Assembly: GCA_964036045.1 (NCBI GenBank)
Contig: OZ038381.1
Location: 120,834,843-120,898,842 of the forward strand
Direction of reading: 5' to 3'
Length of the DNA stretch: 64,000 bases
From: Eutreptiella sp. 'Long Island Sound 2002'
Lineage: Eukaryota > Euglenozoa > Euglenophyceae > Eutreptiales > Eutreptiaceae
Shown: positions 1 through 12,010 of the stretch, piece after piece
How positions within the stretch are numbered: position 1 is the stretch's first letter
How the letters are laid out: every line of letters begins with the position of its first letter
Made by a program: the position numbers and the translations under genes
Notes under the pieces: model-generated
Database searches by the model: none
Seen by the model: only the letters and a program-made list of their open reading frames with translations
Told to the model about the DNA's origin: nothing

Positions 1-1260
1 CGTGAATTACACACTGCACACTGCAGACTGTGTGTTACAAATTGCACACTGCACACTGCAGTGCACACTGCACACTGTAATGCACATTGCACACTTTGTA
101 TTGCACACTGCACACTGAGCGCCCGAACGCTTGCACTGTACCGTGTGCAGTGTGCATGACACAGTGTGCAGTGTGCATTACACAGTGTGCAGTGCGCAGT
201 GTACACTGCGCACTGCACACTGTGTAATGCACACTGCACACTGCACACGGTGTATTGCACACCTCACATTGTGTATTGCACACTGCAAACTGTAATGCAC
301 ACTGCACCCTGTGTATTGCACACTGCACACTGCACATTGTGCATTACAAATTGCACACTGCACACTGTAATGCACACTGCACACTGTGTATTGCACACTA
401 CACACCGCACCCTGCATAATGCACACTGGGTATTGCACATTGCACACGGTGCACTGTGCAATACCCAATGTGCAATACACAGGGTGCAGGGTATAGTGTG
501 CATGACAGAGTGTGCAGTGTGCATTAGACGGTGTGCCGTGTGGATTACATCACACACGGCATACTACACCCTGTGTAGTGCACACTACACACAGTGTGCA
601 GTGTGCAATGTGCAATACGCAGCGTGCAGTGTGCAGTGTGCAATACACATTGTGCAGAGTGTATTACACAGTGTGCAGTGTGCATTAAAGTGTGCAGTGT
701 GCAATTTGTAACACACAGTGTGCAGTGTGCAATGTGCACTACACAGTGTGCAGTGTGCATGACAGTGTGCAGTGTGCAATTTGTAATGCAGAGTGTGCAG
801 TGTGCATGACACAGTGTGCAGTGTGCATTACAGTGTGCAGTGTGCGATACACAGTGTGCAGTGTGCATTACAGTGTGCAGTGTGCGGTACACAGTGTGCA
901 GTGCGCAATGTACACTGCACACTACACGCTGTGTAATGCACACTGCACACTGTGTATTGCACACTGCACAGTGCATACTAGGCATTGCACACTGAACACG
1001 GTGCACTGCGCAGTGTGCAGTGTGCCGCTGCACACTGGGTATTGCACACTGCACACGGTGCACTGTGCAGTGTGCAATGTGCAATACACAGTGCGCAGTG
1101 TGCATTACAGGGTGTGCAGTGTGCATTACAGTGTGCAGTGTGTTTATTTGTAAGACACAGTGTACAGTGTGCAGTGTGCAATACACAGTATGCAGTGTGT
1201 AGTGTGCAATACACAGTGTGCAGTGTGCAGTGTGCAATACACAGTGTGCAGTGACAGTGT
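1..1260. repeat. GTGCA-type short tandem array with orientation switches
   Basis: Almost the whole stretch is built from TGCACACTG or its complement CAGTGTGCA, joined by linkers such as GTAATGCA and ATACACA. TGCACACTG dominates at about 1-120 and 210-450, the complement at about 120-210 and 480-900, with further flips near 900-1060. The Cys/His/Val-rich open frames here, present on both strands, follow from the repeat and are not genes. Confidence 0.95.
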
Positions 1261-1398
1261 ACAGTGACAGTGAACCATTAGGGAGCCCTCACTGAGCGCT
1301 CTGTGAGCGCGCCAAATGGCTCAGTGAGCGCTCACCGAGCACGCCAAATGGCTCAGTGAGCGCTCAGTGAGGGCTCACTCATGGTTCATTGTCACTGT
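1261..1398. repeat. Large imperfect hairpin with CTCAGTGAGCGC arms
   Basis: The left arm (1261-1301) and the reverse complement of the right arm (1358-1398) match over about 41 bases with three to four mismatches. The loop contains two copies of GCCAAATGGCTCAGTGAGCG. The arms run into CAGTGACAGTG on the left and CACTGTCACTG on the right, so the hairpin marks the point where the flanking short-repeat array changes strand. Confidence 0.85.
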
Positions 1399-1762
1399 AC
1401 ACTGTCACTGTACACTGTCACTGTACACTGTCCATGTACACTGTCAATGGTGTCACTGTCTACTGTCACTGTACATGGTACACTGTATTCTGGCACGGTA
1501 CGTTGTCACTGCACAGTGCACACTGCCACTGTACACTGTCACTATACACTATCACTGTATATTGTCACTGTACACTGTACACTGTACACTGTACTCTGTA
1601 CACTGTACTCCCCAAGGTCTCATAGAATGTATCCCCACACACGGTACGTCCGCCACAACGCCCAAGTCTCTATACTAGCACTCTACACTGTCACTCTACA
1701 CGCACTGTATGCTCTCACTATACACTGTCATTGTACACTATCACTGTACACTGTCACTGTAA
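1386..1762. repeat. CACTGTACACTGT minisatellite
   Basis: Tandem copies of a 12-18 base motif based on CACTGTACACTGT, with diverged copies around 1480-1530 and a short non-repetitive island at about 1610-1680. The open reading frames across it are repeat artefacts. Confidence 0.9.
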
Positions 1763-1869
1763 ACTTGGTGCGGTCTTTTTTGGGAGGGGGTGGATGGTGA
1801 TTTGAGCCCCCCTCTTTGTAGTCCTTTACCCCCCCCCCCCCACAGCTACAATATGAACCCAAAGAACAG

Positions 1870-2510
1870 CTGCAGCCACAGTGAAAGCTGCAACTGCAGC
1901 CTTCGCCACAGCCAATGCCACACACACTGATACAACCACAACCAAATCCACACACAACACACCTTGCAGACACACACCCACACCCACACCCACACCCACA
2001 CCCACACCCACACCCACACTCACACCCACACCCACACCCACACCCACACCCACACCCACAACCAAAGCCGCAACCACAGCCACTACCATAACCACACCAA
2101 GAACGACAACTACCACAACAGCCATGGCAACAACCTCACGCAAGCCTACAACCACAGCCACAACCACAAACACAACCATACGTGCATTTGCAGCCACAAA
2201 CGCAATGTTATGCGCACACAATCAAAGCCTATGCCACACAACACCAAAACCAACAACAGCATCCAAAACAACAGCTGCAAACGCTGCAACACACATACAC
2301 ACACATTGGCACACACACACACACACACCTGCGCGTACACACATTCACGAATCCACATACGCACACAAACCTAGACAACCAGAAACAAAAGAATGCAATC
2401 GCACACTCACAGTGACGCACAAGGACACCTTCACCCACGCATCGATCCAAGCAAGCCCCCCCCCCCCCACTCACACACAAACATACATACAAACACACTA
2501 AATGAGAGAA
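1870..2510. repeat. ACA/CACACC low-complexity tract
   Basis: An uninterrupted hexamer array CACACC occupies about 1974-2060 and is flanked by CA-rich, ACCACA-rich sequence to about 2510. The Thr/His-rich plus-strand frame over it is open only because CA-rich DNA lacks stop codons. Confidence 0.9.
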
Positions 2511-2883
2511 ACCAAGAGGGAACAAACCATCCACACTTGCGCACATGCGCATGAGCACAAGCACACACCCACGAACATACACAATAGCACAACATACTTG
2601 CAAAGCTCATTGTCATTGCCGCCACCATCATGCACTTGATGCCATGGCCAGCAAATAGGGAAGGCATGGCAAGGGCAGGGCAAGGGGATGCGACAGGCAA
2701 GATAAGAGAGGGGGTTGGCATGAGGTAAGCGGGGGGATGAGGCATGGCAAAAGGGGACAAGAGGGGATAAGGAGGGAGGGGGTTCAGTGTGTCATGGTGT
2801 AGGTCAAGATGGTTGTACGATGAACCTCACAAAAGCGAGCAATATCCTCTGTGCCCTATTTGTGCTTCATGGCGCGCGCGCCC
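2511..2883. other. No gene recognised
   Basis: Mixed-composition DNA with GGCATGG/AAGGGGA-rich patches and no frame that looks protein-coding. Confidence 0.5.
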
Positions 2884-2912
2884 GTGTGTGTGTGTGTGTG
2901 GGGGGGGGGGGG
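2884..2912. repeat. (GT)n microsatellite followed by a G run
   Basis: About eight GT units followed directly by about 13 G. This is one of many G or C homopolymers in the window. Confidence 0.95.
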
Positions 2913-3089
2913 TGCCATTGTCATGAGGCAACAAGAAACACCCTCGCAAATGGTTAGGTTCATATCCCCGAACCCCAACCCCGTAACCATCTCTCCCTAG
3001 CCCTTCACTTCACATGGTTCAATGCGGCCATGTGTTTATGTACACGCAAGATAATTGCACACACGAATGAATGTGGTTGTCAATTTGTG

Positions 3090-3195
3090 CATGTGCATGT
3101 GTGTGTGGACGTGTGTATGGTGTGTGTGTGTGTGTGTGTTTGGATATTTGTGTCCCTGACAAAGTGTGTGTGTTTGGATGTTTGTGTGTTTGTCG
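3090..3195. repeat. GT-rich microsatellite
   Basis: A clean (GT)n core at about 3120-3139 inside a GT-rich stretch that includes two TTTGGAT(A/G)TTTGTG copies. No coding signal is visible. Confidence 0.85.
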
Positions 3196-3351
3196 CCATG
3201 GGTACATGTATGCAAGTATGTATGTGTGCATGCACGCTCAAGTTCTTGGAGAAAAGACGTGGTGAGAACTGCGGACCAATGTTGGTGTGAAAAGGGTGAA
3301 GTGTGGGCCAGCAAGGGTGGGAAAAGAGGGCGGAAAGGGGGAGAAACTCCT

Positions 3352-3500
3352 GAGTGAGCCCTGCGTGAGCCCCCAATTAGCTCTCAGTGAGCGCTCACTG
3401 AGCCATTTGGCGCGCTCAGTGAGCGCTCAGTGAGCGCTCAATGAGCCGGCTCAGTGACGGCTCAGTGACGGCTCAGTCGGGGTGCTCAGTCAACTGAGCC
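3352..3500. repeat. CTCAGTGAGCGC palindromic repeat cluster
   Basis: Repeated GAGCGCTCA and GGCTCAGTGACGG units. It contains the reverse complement of the 1290-1370 segment (GAGCCATTTGGCGCGCTCAG), so it is an inverted partner of the 1.3-kb hairpin. Together they bracket about 2 kb of microsatellite DNA. Confidence 0.85.
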
Positions 3501-3724
3501 GTCGAAAAAAAAGAAACCCCCCCGGTCAAATCCTCTTGGCCTAGGGATTGGTGTCCCTTTGGGGACATTGCAAAACCCCAACCCACCCCCGAAAGGCACA
3601 ACTTTTCACATTAAACCCCTTGAAAAACACCACTTAGCCCCAAATGAGCCGTTTTAGCCCCAACTGAGCCCCAACTTCACATTTCCAAGTGAGCCGCAGG
3701 TACATAGATGGTACCTGTTATTTG

Positions 3725-4145
3725 GATGGGTCTTTGAGGGTTGCTGTCGATGGTTGCCGTTATTTCTTGATGAGCTGTGGATAGTTGCTCATATTTTTTG
3801 ATGGGCTCTAGATGGTTGTTGCTACTTTCTGATGGGTTGTGGATGACTGCTATTATTTCATGCTGAGCTTTGGACGGTTATCTTTTCCATTTTACTCATG
3901 GGCTATGCATAGTGTTATCGCGTGATGGATCTTGGATGGTTGCTGTTATTTTCTAATGGGGTCCTGGATAGTTGTTGTTACATCGTGCATTTGTTGTTGA
4001 TGCCGGGTTTCCGGTTAGATGGGTTGGGCTGCCGGCATTTGTGCTACCATCCACAGCCATCCACACCCCACCAAGAAATAGCAGTAACCATCCAAGACCC
4101 ATGAAGATATCACAATACACATAATAGGAACCATGCAAAGCCCGT
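3725..4145. repeat. Degenerate ~40-bp repeat in two orientations
   Basis: Units resembling TTGGATGGTTGCTGTTATTT followed by a TGATGGG-type linker recur six to seven times at 3725-3990. At about 4040-4145 the same motif appears inverted, for example AGCAGTAACCATCCAAGACC. A related fragment, CCTGGATGGTTGTTGTTA, lies near 52.6 kb. Confidence 0.65.
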
Positions 4146-7100
4146 CAAGGTTGAGGCACCAACGCTTTCCCACAATGCTTGAGACTTGCGGTGTACGCCG
4201 CAGCCATTGTGTCACGGTTGTCCTGTGCAACATTGTACTACCACTCAGCCAAGATTGCAGCACACTGCGGTACTCCGTGCAAGCAGTGCACCACATAACC
4301 CCGTGGGCATGTTGTAGCCACGGGCGATTGGCTTGCCATTGGGGCTTGAAAGAGTGCCTTTTCCCCCTTGGCGGGCCTTGAGGCCACTTGGGGGCAGGGT
4401 GTGCATGCCTTGCATACCACCTCCACATGAGTAGCAAACTTCACTACACGTGTGCTATACACTCGGTGCTGACATATCTTGCATGGCCACTAGGTGGTTA
4501 ATAGCACATACAACACACACATTTGAAGTATTGGCCGCGATGCACACACAAAGGATGCACCTTGTGCTTGCAATTGATGTGTCTGTTGATAACCCCAAGC
4601 AACTTGCCGCTGCGACGGCCACATGTGGGGAGAGCAGAAATTGGGCTAAACAAGGATGACAAGGATGTGGGTGTACCATTGGAGGCATGGCCCGTGGGGA
4701 CCGGACAGGGGCTGGCCAAGCGATCTTCAAACGACAATTGCCACCCCTTGGCCCTGTCCCCTTTTGATAACAGCCCGGGTCAATTGAACGTGATAGACTT
4801 CCGTACCGTTGGTGAGCGATTGCATCAGCAACGGAATTGAGGTGTACCCACTGACCCCATCTACACGCCATACCTAAGCTACACGCATAAAAAGAGCTGA
4901 CAAGGAGAACCAGGAGATGAACTAGGACCTCCACTTTATAAACCTTTCCCTCGGGCCCGCACCATGGTGTATACCTATTACCTCAAACCCCAAACCCAGC
5001 CGAAGAACCAAAGTCCCATAACCCTTTGGCTAACAAGTACCACAACCCTCGAGCCTAGATGAAGAATCTTGCCACCTTGGCCCACAACCCTTGCCCGAAA
5101 AGCTTGCCACAACTCCAGACCCTCTTCATGCCCCAAGAGCCCTCTAAATGACTCTTGCTCAATCTACACACCCTTGTGGCAGACTTGGACCACAACCCCA
5201 TTTCACTACTTAAATCGCAACCCCATACCCTTGACCATGAGCTTTGTAGACATGCTTAATGGAGTTCCTTTAGGTCTCTCTCTTGGGTGCTATTCTCTTG
5301 GGTCCTCTCTTGATTCTCTAACCGCCAACCTTGGACAAGACACGCGCAACAAACGCAAAAACCCTCTTTAGTAAGTTCTGCCGGAAACCTTGTGTTGCAA
5401 CATAAAACATAAATTTTTGGTTTGAACAAAAAGTGCAAAAAGTGCTCGTAAAAAAATGAAAAAGACCTTTCGAACAACAAAAAGAACAAAAGAAAACTAA
5501 AAAAAACATTAACAAACAGCCCAAATTGGGTGAAGATGGCCAAATAAACAAAATAAACGCACAAGCGGGTTTCTTGTGGTTTGGTGTGGTCAAAATTGTA
5601 ACATGACGCGGTTTTGCTATGATTGTAGAAGGGGAAAAATGGCGGATCATGCGTGTGGAACTTCTCCATGTCATACGAACAACTCCAACAAGCAACTACA
5701 ACCTAATGGTTGTTTTTTTTTATGTGAATTTCAGCCATGGTGAATGATGCGAAAGCTTGCGCAACCCCTCCCCCCCCCCCAGGGGACCGTCACTTGGCCG
5801 TCTCCACACCCCACCTGGGAGACAGGCGCGCGCTGAGGAGGGAATTGCAACGGGAAGGGAGGGTAATAAGATCGTTTGTCTTTGTACATTGTAGCAAAGC
5901 CGTTTGTGTGAATGGAAAAGGCCATTTCAAGGCAAATTGTGGTACCTTCCAATGATGCAAGCAAAGAGAGCATAGGTGAAGTGACCTTTGCGTTGATGCG
6001 GTTGCCGATGTGATTCATCCAACACAAATGTTATCCGAGATCCAAAGGAGTAGTAAAGAACTTCTGGGTACGAGAGTAACACACTTTGAAATAGTGCACA
6101 TGTTCACTTTGCATGACAGGCACGGGTTGGTATTGTATACAGTCACCGGAAGAAGACATCTTGGGTCTGAAATAACAACACAACACACCCATACAACCGG
6201 TGATTGATTTGAAGTAATGGAAAAGCAATGCAAGGCCTTGCGTCAGGCAGATGGGCAACACAAACCAGCGCAAAAGATGTCAACTAGAATAACATGGAAG
6301 TGATGGTCTCCCGGGAGGGGGGGGGGGGTTGCGAGGGGCCCGGAGATCGCAAGAGGGGGGGGGGGGGTTACCTGAATCTCTTCTCCCTAGGTGACTCCCC
6401 ATGTCCCAGTACTCAAAAGTGTACTAAGTGTGCATGAAAAATGAGTACGCATGACTATGTACAACTAACGCATACCACACGTGGTTTGTACGGTGAGGTT
6501 ACAATCAACGCGACTTGATACAAGAATATGAGCCAACTTGTACGAAGGTTTTGTTACTCTTCTCTCTTCTCTTAATCCCATATGATTCTTGTCACGGCCT
6601 CCCTCAACCCAAGCGAAGGGGCAATTCCCTTGAAATCCCCACGCTTGCCGATGGAGTACACCAATTAATGTGTTGACCGTGGTGGGTAATGGAACATGGA
6701 GATACTCCAAGACCCACAACCTACCCAAGAGCAATGCCGCCTTCCTCGGGATGATACATAAAGGATGGACGGATTGCAAATTGTGTGACAATTGGGTGGT
6801 GAGATTGTGGGGGCTCCTTAAACACGACATGTTACCTTGGTGGTTGTTGGGTCACGCCACCCCAGGGGCTCCAAGGCTGAAAGGCACGTGTTAAGTGTAA
6901 TGTTTCGTGATAGTGTAGCACTTGCACACACAGACTAGCATAACTTAGGCTACATTCCGCAACTCGTGACCATGGGAGGGCCGGCTAGAGAGCAAGTTGA
7001 GATATGAGCCCATGGGGTAGGGCAAAACGGCCGTACATGCAACCGCCAAAATCATGAAGTTAGCGGTTGGGGCTTTGTCACGTGGCTTCATGAATGGGCT

Positions 7101-7434
7101 CCCCAACTCTCATAGCCTCCCGTCTTATTTTTTGTATCTTGGAAGTGTCGCCCTTGAGAGGCATAGAGGATAGAGCATATGACCAGGAGTTCCCAAGCAT
7201 GTTCCTAGGATGGTAACTCCCTTCATCCAACATAGCGCAGGCCGCTGCTAGTGACACACAAGCCCCCCCCCCCCCCCCTCTGTATCCTTGCGGATCCCTA
7301 AAATACCGAGAGATCTAACGTTCACTGCACGAGGCAGAGAAGAAGCACCACGATCCTGCATTGCTGCACTCTGTTGACCCGATTGATTCTGTCTAGACCG
7401 GGGACGGTGACAAGAACCCGGCGGAGTCACTATT
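4146..7434. other. 3.3 kb without a recognisable gene
   Basis: Mixed AT content with short open frames on both strands, none with convincing protein composition. A-rich sequence lies at about 5400-5530. Homopolymer runs include C at about 5768-5780, G at about 6318-6328 and 6355-6367, and C at about 7263-7278. I see no tRNA and no obvious mobile-element ends. Confidence 0.5.
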
Positions 7435-7734
7435 TGCCAAGGAGGGAAGGCACACACTGCACAAGTGAAAATTGGCATGTAACGAAGACTGGGTGCATTT
7501 CTCTCTCGTACAACCCAGTACATGCCACTAGTGCTAATTGGTGAGTGCCACCGTGCAAAGCCCGGTGACACACACCAAAAAGTTATGAACTAAGCAAAAA
7601 AGCACAAACCGCCCAAACCCCCCCCCCCCCCAGACCCGAACGGCCAAGAAATGCCCCAAACCTCCTGTGCATTAAACCTCAAGAATTAAGCACCCATGGG
7701 ATCCCAACATAGCCCACGGGGCATCAAACCGCTG

Positions 7735-8390
7735 TTGCCACAAATGTTGGTCTGTAGGCCAGTGCTGCTGAGACCACCGCTATCAGAGCTGATGGTATGT
7801 AGGCCAGTGCTGCTCAAAACACTACTTTCAAAGGTGGTGGTTTGTCGGCTAGCAGTGCTCAAACCACCACGCTAGTACTGGTGGTCTGGATGCCAGTGCT
7901 GCTGAGACCAGCACTACCACAATTGGTGGTCTATAGGCCAGCGCGGCTCAAACCACTGCTGCCAGAACTGGCGGTCTGTAGGCCAGTGCCGCTCAAATCA
8001 CTGCTGCCAGAACTGGTGGCTTGTTCGCAAGCATTGCTCCAATCACTACAGCCTGAGCCGGTGGTCTGTAGGCCAGTGTCACTCAAACCACTGCTGCCAA
8101 TACTGGTGGTCTGGATGCCGCTGAGAAGACCGCCACCAGAACTGGTGGTCTATAGGCCAACGGTGTTCAAACCATTGCTGCCACAGCTGGGGGTCGGAAG
8201 GTGAGGCCCACTCCAACCATTGCTGCCGGTGCTGGTGGTCTGTAGGCTAGTGCCGCTTAAACTACTGCTGCCAGAACTGGTGGCTTGTTGGCAGGCGCTG
8301 CTCAAACCGCTGCCTGAGCTGGTGGTCTGTAGGCCGGTGTCGCTCAAACCACTGCTACCAAAGCTGGTGGTCTGTGCTCACCGGCGCGTC
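7735..8390. repeat. 45-bp minisatellite, unit 1
   Basis: About 14 copies of a 45-base unit with core GTCTGTAGGCCAGTGCTGCT and CAAACCACTGCTGCCAGAAC. The length is a multiple of three, so all frames tend to stay open. The plus strand gives a Leu/Pro/Val repeat, and the minus strand gives a Ser/Gly/Thr repeat resembling TTSSGSSGLSGTGLQ. The minus-strand frame is on the strand of the adjacent exon-like segment but is separated from it by a frame change. Confidence 0.9.
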
Positions 8391-8725
8391 CCCCGGCGTG
8401 TTCTCGCTGATGCCCGTAAACCTCTTCAGGTGAATGAACATGACGGTCACGTTCTGCCACGCCATCACCAGCCCGTTGCTGCCCACGCTGGCAACCTTGA
8501 TTATGCCCGGCACCACGGCGTTGGGCATGAACTTCGAGAAATGCCACATCCCCACCGCTATCTTCGAGAAGGTCTTCCCCAGCGCCGCGGCTCGGAGATA
8601 AACGGCTTGTACACCACCGGTGTGGCCTGATACAACTCGTGCTGCCTGACAGCGCGCATGCCCGCGCTACTGGTGGCACTGAACATCGACCCGCGACGCT
8701 CGCGGGAGGGGGGCGCCACCATCAT
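8355..8725 (-). pseudogene. Exon-like segment, unit 1 (unknown protein)
   Basis: On the minus strand, an upstream frame contains SMFSATSSAGMRAVRQHELY and TPVVYKPFISE. After a frame change at GAGCCGCGGCGCTGG it continues as GKTFSKIAVGMWHFSKF, then a hydrophobic stretch with NAVVPGIIKVASVG, and ends near GISENTPGDAP. There a GTGAGC that could be a splice donor leads into the minisatellite. The composition is protein-like, but the frame break is present in all three units. I do not recognise the family. It may be a duplicated exon of a larger gene or an old mobile-element fragment. Confidence 0.4.
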
Positions 8726-8730
8726 CTGGG

Positions 8731-8845
8731 GCCATGCGGGTGGGAGGGGGGAGGGATGCCCCCCCTTCTCCCAAAAATGTGGACACAAAACGGCCTGTCA
8801 AAGTGAAGGCAAACAATTGTTTGAGTGCAAACAAGGGTTTGCCAA
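8731..8845. repeat. Dispersed ~105-bp repeat (copies also at 10.2 and 47.65 kb)
   Basis: Begins in a G-rich stretch (GGGTGGGAGGGG), continues through CCAAAAATGTGGACA, and ends near AACAATTGTTTGAGTGCAAA. A second copy lies at about 10190-10303 in the tandem array. A third, about 95 percent identical by eye, is at 47646-47757, far from the array. Confidence 0.85.
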
Positions 8846-9149
8846 GGAGGGAAGGCACGCACTGCACAAGTCAAAAGAGGCATGTGACTCAGACTGGGTG
8901 TATTTCTCTCTCGTACAACCCAGTACATGCCACTAGTGCTAATTGGTGAGTGCCACCGTGCAAAGCCCGGTGACGCTCACCAAAAAGTTATGAATTAGGC
9001 AAAAAAGCACGAACCCCCCAAACTCCCCCCCCCCAACCCACCCACAAACCCGAACGGCAAGGAAATGCCCCAAACCTCCTGTGCACTAAACCTAAAGAAT
9101 TAAGCACCCATGGGATCCCAACATAGCCCACGGGGCATCAAACCGCTGT

Positions 9150-9850
9150 TGCCACAAATGTTGGTTTGTCGGCCAGTGCTGCTGAGACCACCGCTATCAG
9201 AGCTGATGGTATGTAGGCCAGTGCTGCTCAAAACACTACTTTCAAAGGTGGTGGTTTGTAGGCTAGCACTGCTCAAACCACCGCGCTAGTACTGGTGGTC
9301 TGGATGCCAGTGCTGCTGAGACCAGCACTACCAAGATTGGTGGTCTATAAGTCAGCGCGGCTCAAACCACTGCTGCCAGATGTGGCAGTCTGAAGGTTAG
9401 GCCTGCTCAAACCACTGCTGCCTGAGCAGTTGGTGTGTAGGCCAGTGCCGCTCAAATGACTGCTGCTAGAACTGGTGGCTTGTTCGCAAGCATTGCTCCA
9501 ATCACTACAGCCTGAGGCGGTGGTCTGTAGGCCAGTGTCACTCAAACCACTGCTGCCAATACTGGTGGTCTGGATGCCGCTGAGAAGACCGCCACCAGAA
9601 CTGGTGGTCTATAGGCCAACGGTGTTCAAACCATTGCTGCCACAGCTGGGGGTCGGAAGGTGAGGCCCACTCCAACCATTGCTGCCGGTGCTGGTGGTCT
9701 GTAGGCTAGTGCCGCTTAAACTACTGCTGCCAGAACTGGTGCCTTGTTGGCAGGCGCTGCTCAAACCGCTGCCTGAGCTGGTGGTCTGTAGGCCGGTGTC
9801 GCTCAAACCACTGCTACCAAAGCTGGTGGTCTGTGCTCACCGGCGCGTCC
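9150..9850. repeat. 45-bp minisatellite, unit 2
   Basis: Same repeat as at 7.7-8.4 kb with about one extra copy and a rearranged central part (about 9330-9470). This accounts for the longer second period. Confidence 0.9.
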
Positions 9851-10184
9851 CCCGGCGTGTTCTCGCTGATGCCCGTAAACCTCTTCAGGTGAATGAACAT
9901 GCCGGTCACGTTCTGCCACGCCATCACCAGCCCGTTGCTGCCCACGCTGGCAACCTTGATTATGCCCGGCACCACGGCGTTGGGCATGAACTTCGAGAAA
10001 TGCCACATCCCCACCGCTATCTTCGAGAAGGTCTTCCCCAGCGCCGCGGCTCGGAGATAAACGGCTTGTACACCACCGGTGTGGCCTGATACAACTCGTG
10101 CTGCCTGACAGCGCGCATGCCCGCGCTACTGGTGGCACTGAACATCGACCCGCGACGCTCGCGGGAGGGGGGCGCCACTATCAT
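9814..10184 (-). pseudogene. Exon-like segment, unit 2
   Basis: Nearly identical to the unit 1 copy. The one coding-level difference I noted is a Val to Gly change in the NVTVMF stretch. It carries the same frame break. Confidence 0.4.
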
Positions 10185-10599
10185 CTGGGGCCATGTGGGT
10201 GGGAGGGGGGAGGGATGCCCCCCTTCTCCCAAAAATGTGGACACAAAACGGCCTGTCAAAGTGAAGGCAAACAATTGTTTGAGTGCAAACAAGGGTTTGC
10301 CAAGGAGGGAAGGCAGGCACTGCACAAGTCAAAAGAGGCATGTGACTCAGACTGGGTGTATTTCTCTCTCGTACAACCCAGTACATGCCACTAGTGCTAA
10401 TTGGTGAGTGGCACCGTGCAAAGCCCGGTGACGCTCACTAAAAAGTTATGAACTAGGCAAAAAAGCACGAACCCCCCAAACTCCCCCCCCCAACCCACCC
10501 ACAAACCCGAACGGCCAGGAAATGCCCCAAACCTCCTGTACATTAAACCTCAAGAACTAAGCACCCATGGGATCCCAGCATAGCCCACGGGGCATGAAA

Positions 10600-11110
10600 C
10601 CGCTGCTGCCACAAATGTTGGTCTGCAGGCCCGTGCTGCCGAGACCACCGCTATTAGAGCTGATGGTCTGTAGGCCAGTGCTGCTCAAAACACTGCTTTC
10701 AAAGGTGGTGGTTTGTAGGCTAGCGATGCTCAAACCACCGCGCTAGTACTGGTGGTTTAGTAGGTAGTTTCGTCGTCTGTAGGCCACCGCTGCTCAAACC
10801 ACTGCTGCCAGTACTGGTGGTCCGGATGCCAGTGTTGCTAAGACTAGCGCCACCAGAACTGGTGGTCTATAGGCCAGCGGTGTTCAAACCACTGCTGCCA
10901 CAGCTGGGGGTCGGAAGGTCAGGCCTGTTCGAACCACTGCTGCCAATGCTGGTGCTCTGTAGGCTAGTGCCGCTTAAACTACTGCTGCCAGAACTGGTGG
11001 CCTGTTGGCAAGCGCTGCTCAAACCACTGCTGCCTCAGCTGGTGGTCTGTAGGCCAGTGTCGCTCAAACCACTGCTACCAAAGCTGGTGGTCTGTGCTCA
11101 CCGGCGCGTC
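10600..11110. repeat. 45-bp minisatellite, unit 3
   Basis: Shorter and more diverged version with about 11 copies. A non-repeat patch, TAGTAGGTAGTTTCGTC, interrupts it at about 10757-10775. Confidence 0.9.
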
Positions 11111-11444
11111 CCCCGGCGTGTTCTCGCTGATGCCCGTAAACCTCTTCACGTGAATGAACATGACGGTCACGTTCTGCCACGCCATCACCAGCCCGTTGCT
11201 GCCCACGCTGGCAGCCTTGATTACGCCCGGCACCACGGCGTTGGGCATGAACTTCGAGAAGTGCCACATCCCCACCGCTATCTTCGAGAAGGTCTCCTCC
11301 AGCGCCGCGGCTCGGAGATGAACGGCTTGTACACCGCCGGCGTGGCTTGATGCAACTCGTGCTGCCTGACAGCGCGCATGCCCGCGCTACTGGTGGCACT
11401 TAACATCGACCCGCGGCGTTCGCGGGAGGGGGGCGCCACCATCA
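11075..11444 (-). pseudogene. Exon-like segment, unit 3
   Basis: Most diverged copy. Relative to unit 1 the changes are mainly conservative (Ile to Val, Val to Ala, Leu to Val), plus GK to EE in the GKTFSK segment. A bias to conservative replacements would fit past coding constraint, but the counts are small. Confidence 0.4.
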
Positions 11445-11465
11445 GTTAGGGACATGTGGGTGGGC

Positions 11466-11729
11466 CATGAGGCAACGGATACTAGGCTCGCATTCGCCCC
11501 CGTGTCACGGGCGCATGGTCATCACCACACAATTCGGTGCTTTGCCTTGCTGCACTGCAGCGCAGACCAGTTCCATACCACTCCAGGTGGCTTTTGATAG
11601 TGCCTTCGCCTTGGCCATCTGTACATCTACGTCAGCTCGCACCCACCACGCTCCCATAGTGCTGGTTAGTCTCTAAACCTCGCTCTACGGGTCTCTTTCT
11701 CTCTGGCCTTTCTCTCTGTGGGCTTCTCT
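11466..11729. other. No gene recognised
   Basis: Unique-looking DNA between the tandem array and the CT microsatellite. Only a short plus-strand frame (11467-11676) is open and nothing supports it as a gene. Confidence 0.4.
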
Positions 11730-11846
<117 letters not shown>

Positions 11847-12010
11847 TCTCGCCCACTCTCTCTCTGTGTGTCTCGCCCTGTCTCTCTCTCCCTCCCCTCA
11901 CCCTCCCCAGGGGGTTTTTCTTCCTTGTCACCCTCCCCACCCATTCTCTGTGTCCTTCTCTCCCCAGTGTCTCTGCCTCATCTTACACCCCCCGTGCTTG
12001 CTTGCTCCTG

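Larger units (their letters stand above)
7435..11465. repeat. Three tandem units of about 1.4 kb
   Basis: The anchor ATGCCCCAAACCTCCTG occurs at 7651, 9064 and 10522, giving periods of 1413 and 1458 bases. Each unit has, in order, a C-run spacer, a 45-bp minisatellite, a GC-rich exon-like segment and a segment ending CCGGTGACGCTCACC. The first unit is preceded by a partial spacer (7435-7570), and the third ends at about 11.46 kb in unrelated sequence. Units 1 and 2 are nearly identical apart from minisatellite copy number. Unit 3 is more diverged. Confidence 0.9.

Noticed and set aside
35-1254. Many overlapping Cys/His/Val-rich ORFs on both strands
   Set aside because: They follow directly from the GTGCA tandem repeat, have similar composition on both strands and lack start or stop context.
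1881-2501. 206-codon Thr/Pro-rich ORF
   Set aside because: It lies in CA-rich low-complexity DNA, and alternative frames are equally open.
11467-11676. 69-codon plus-strand ORF
   Set aside because: No composition, context or homology signal beyond chance.
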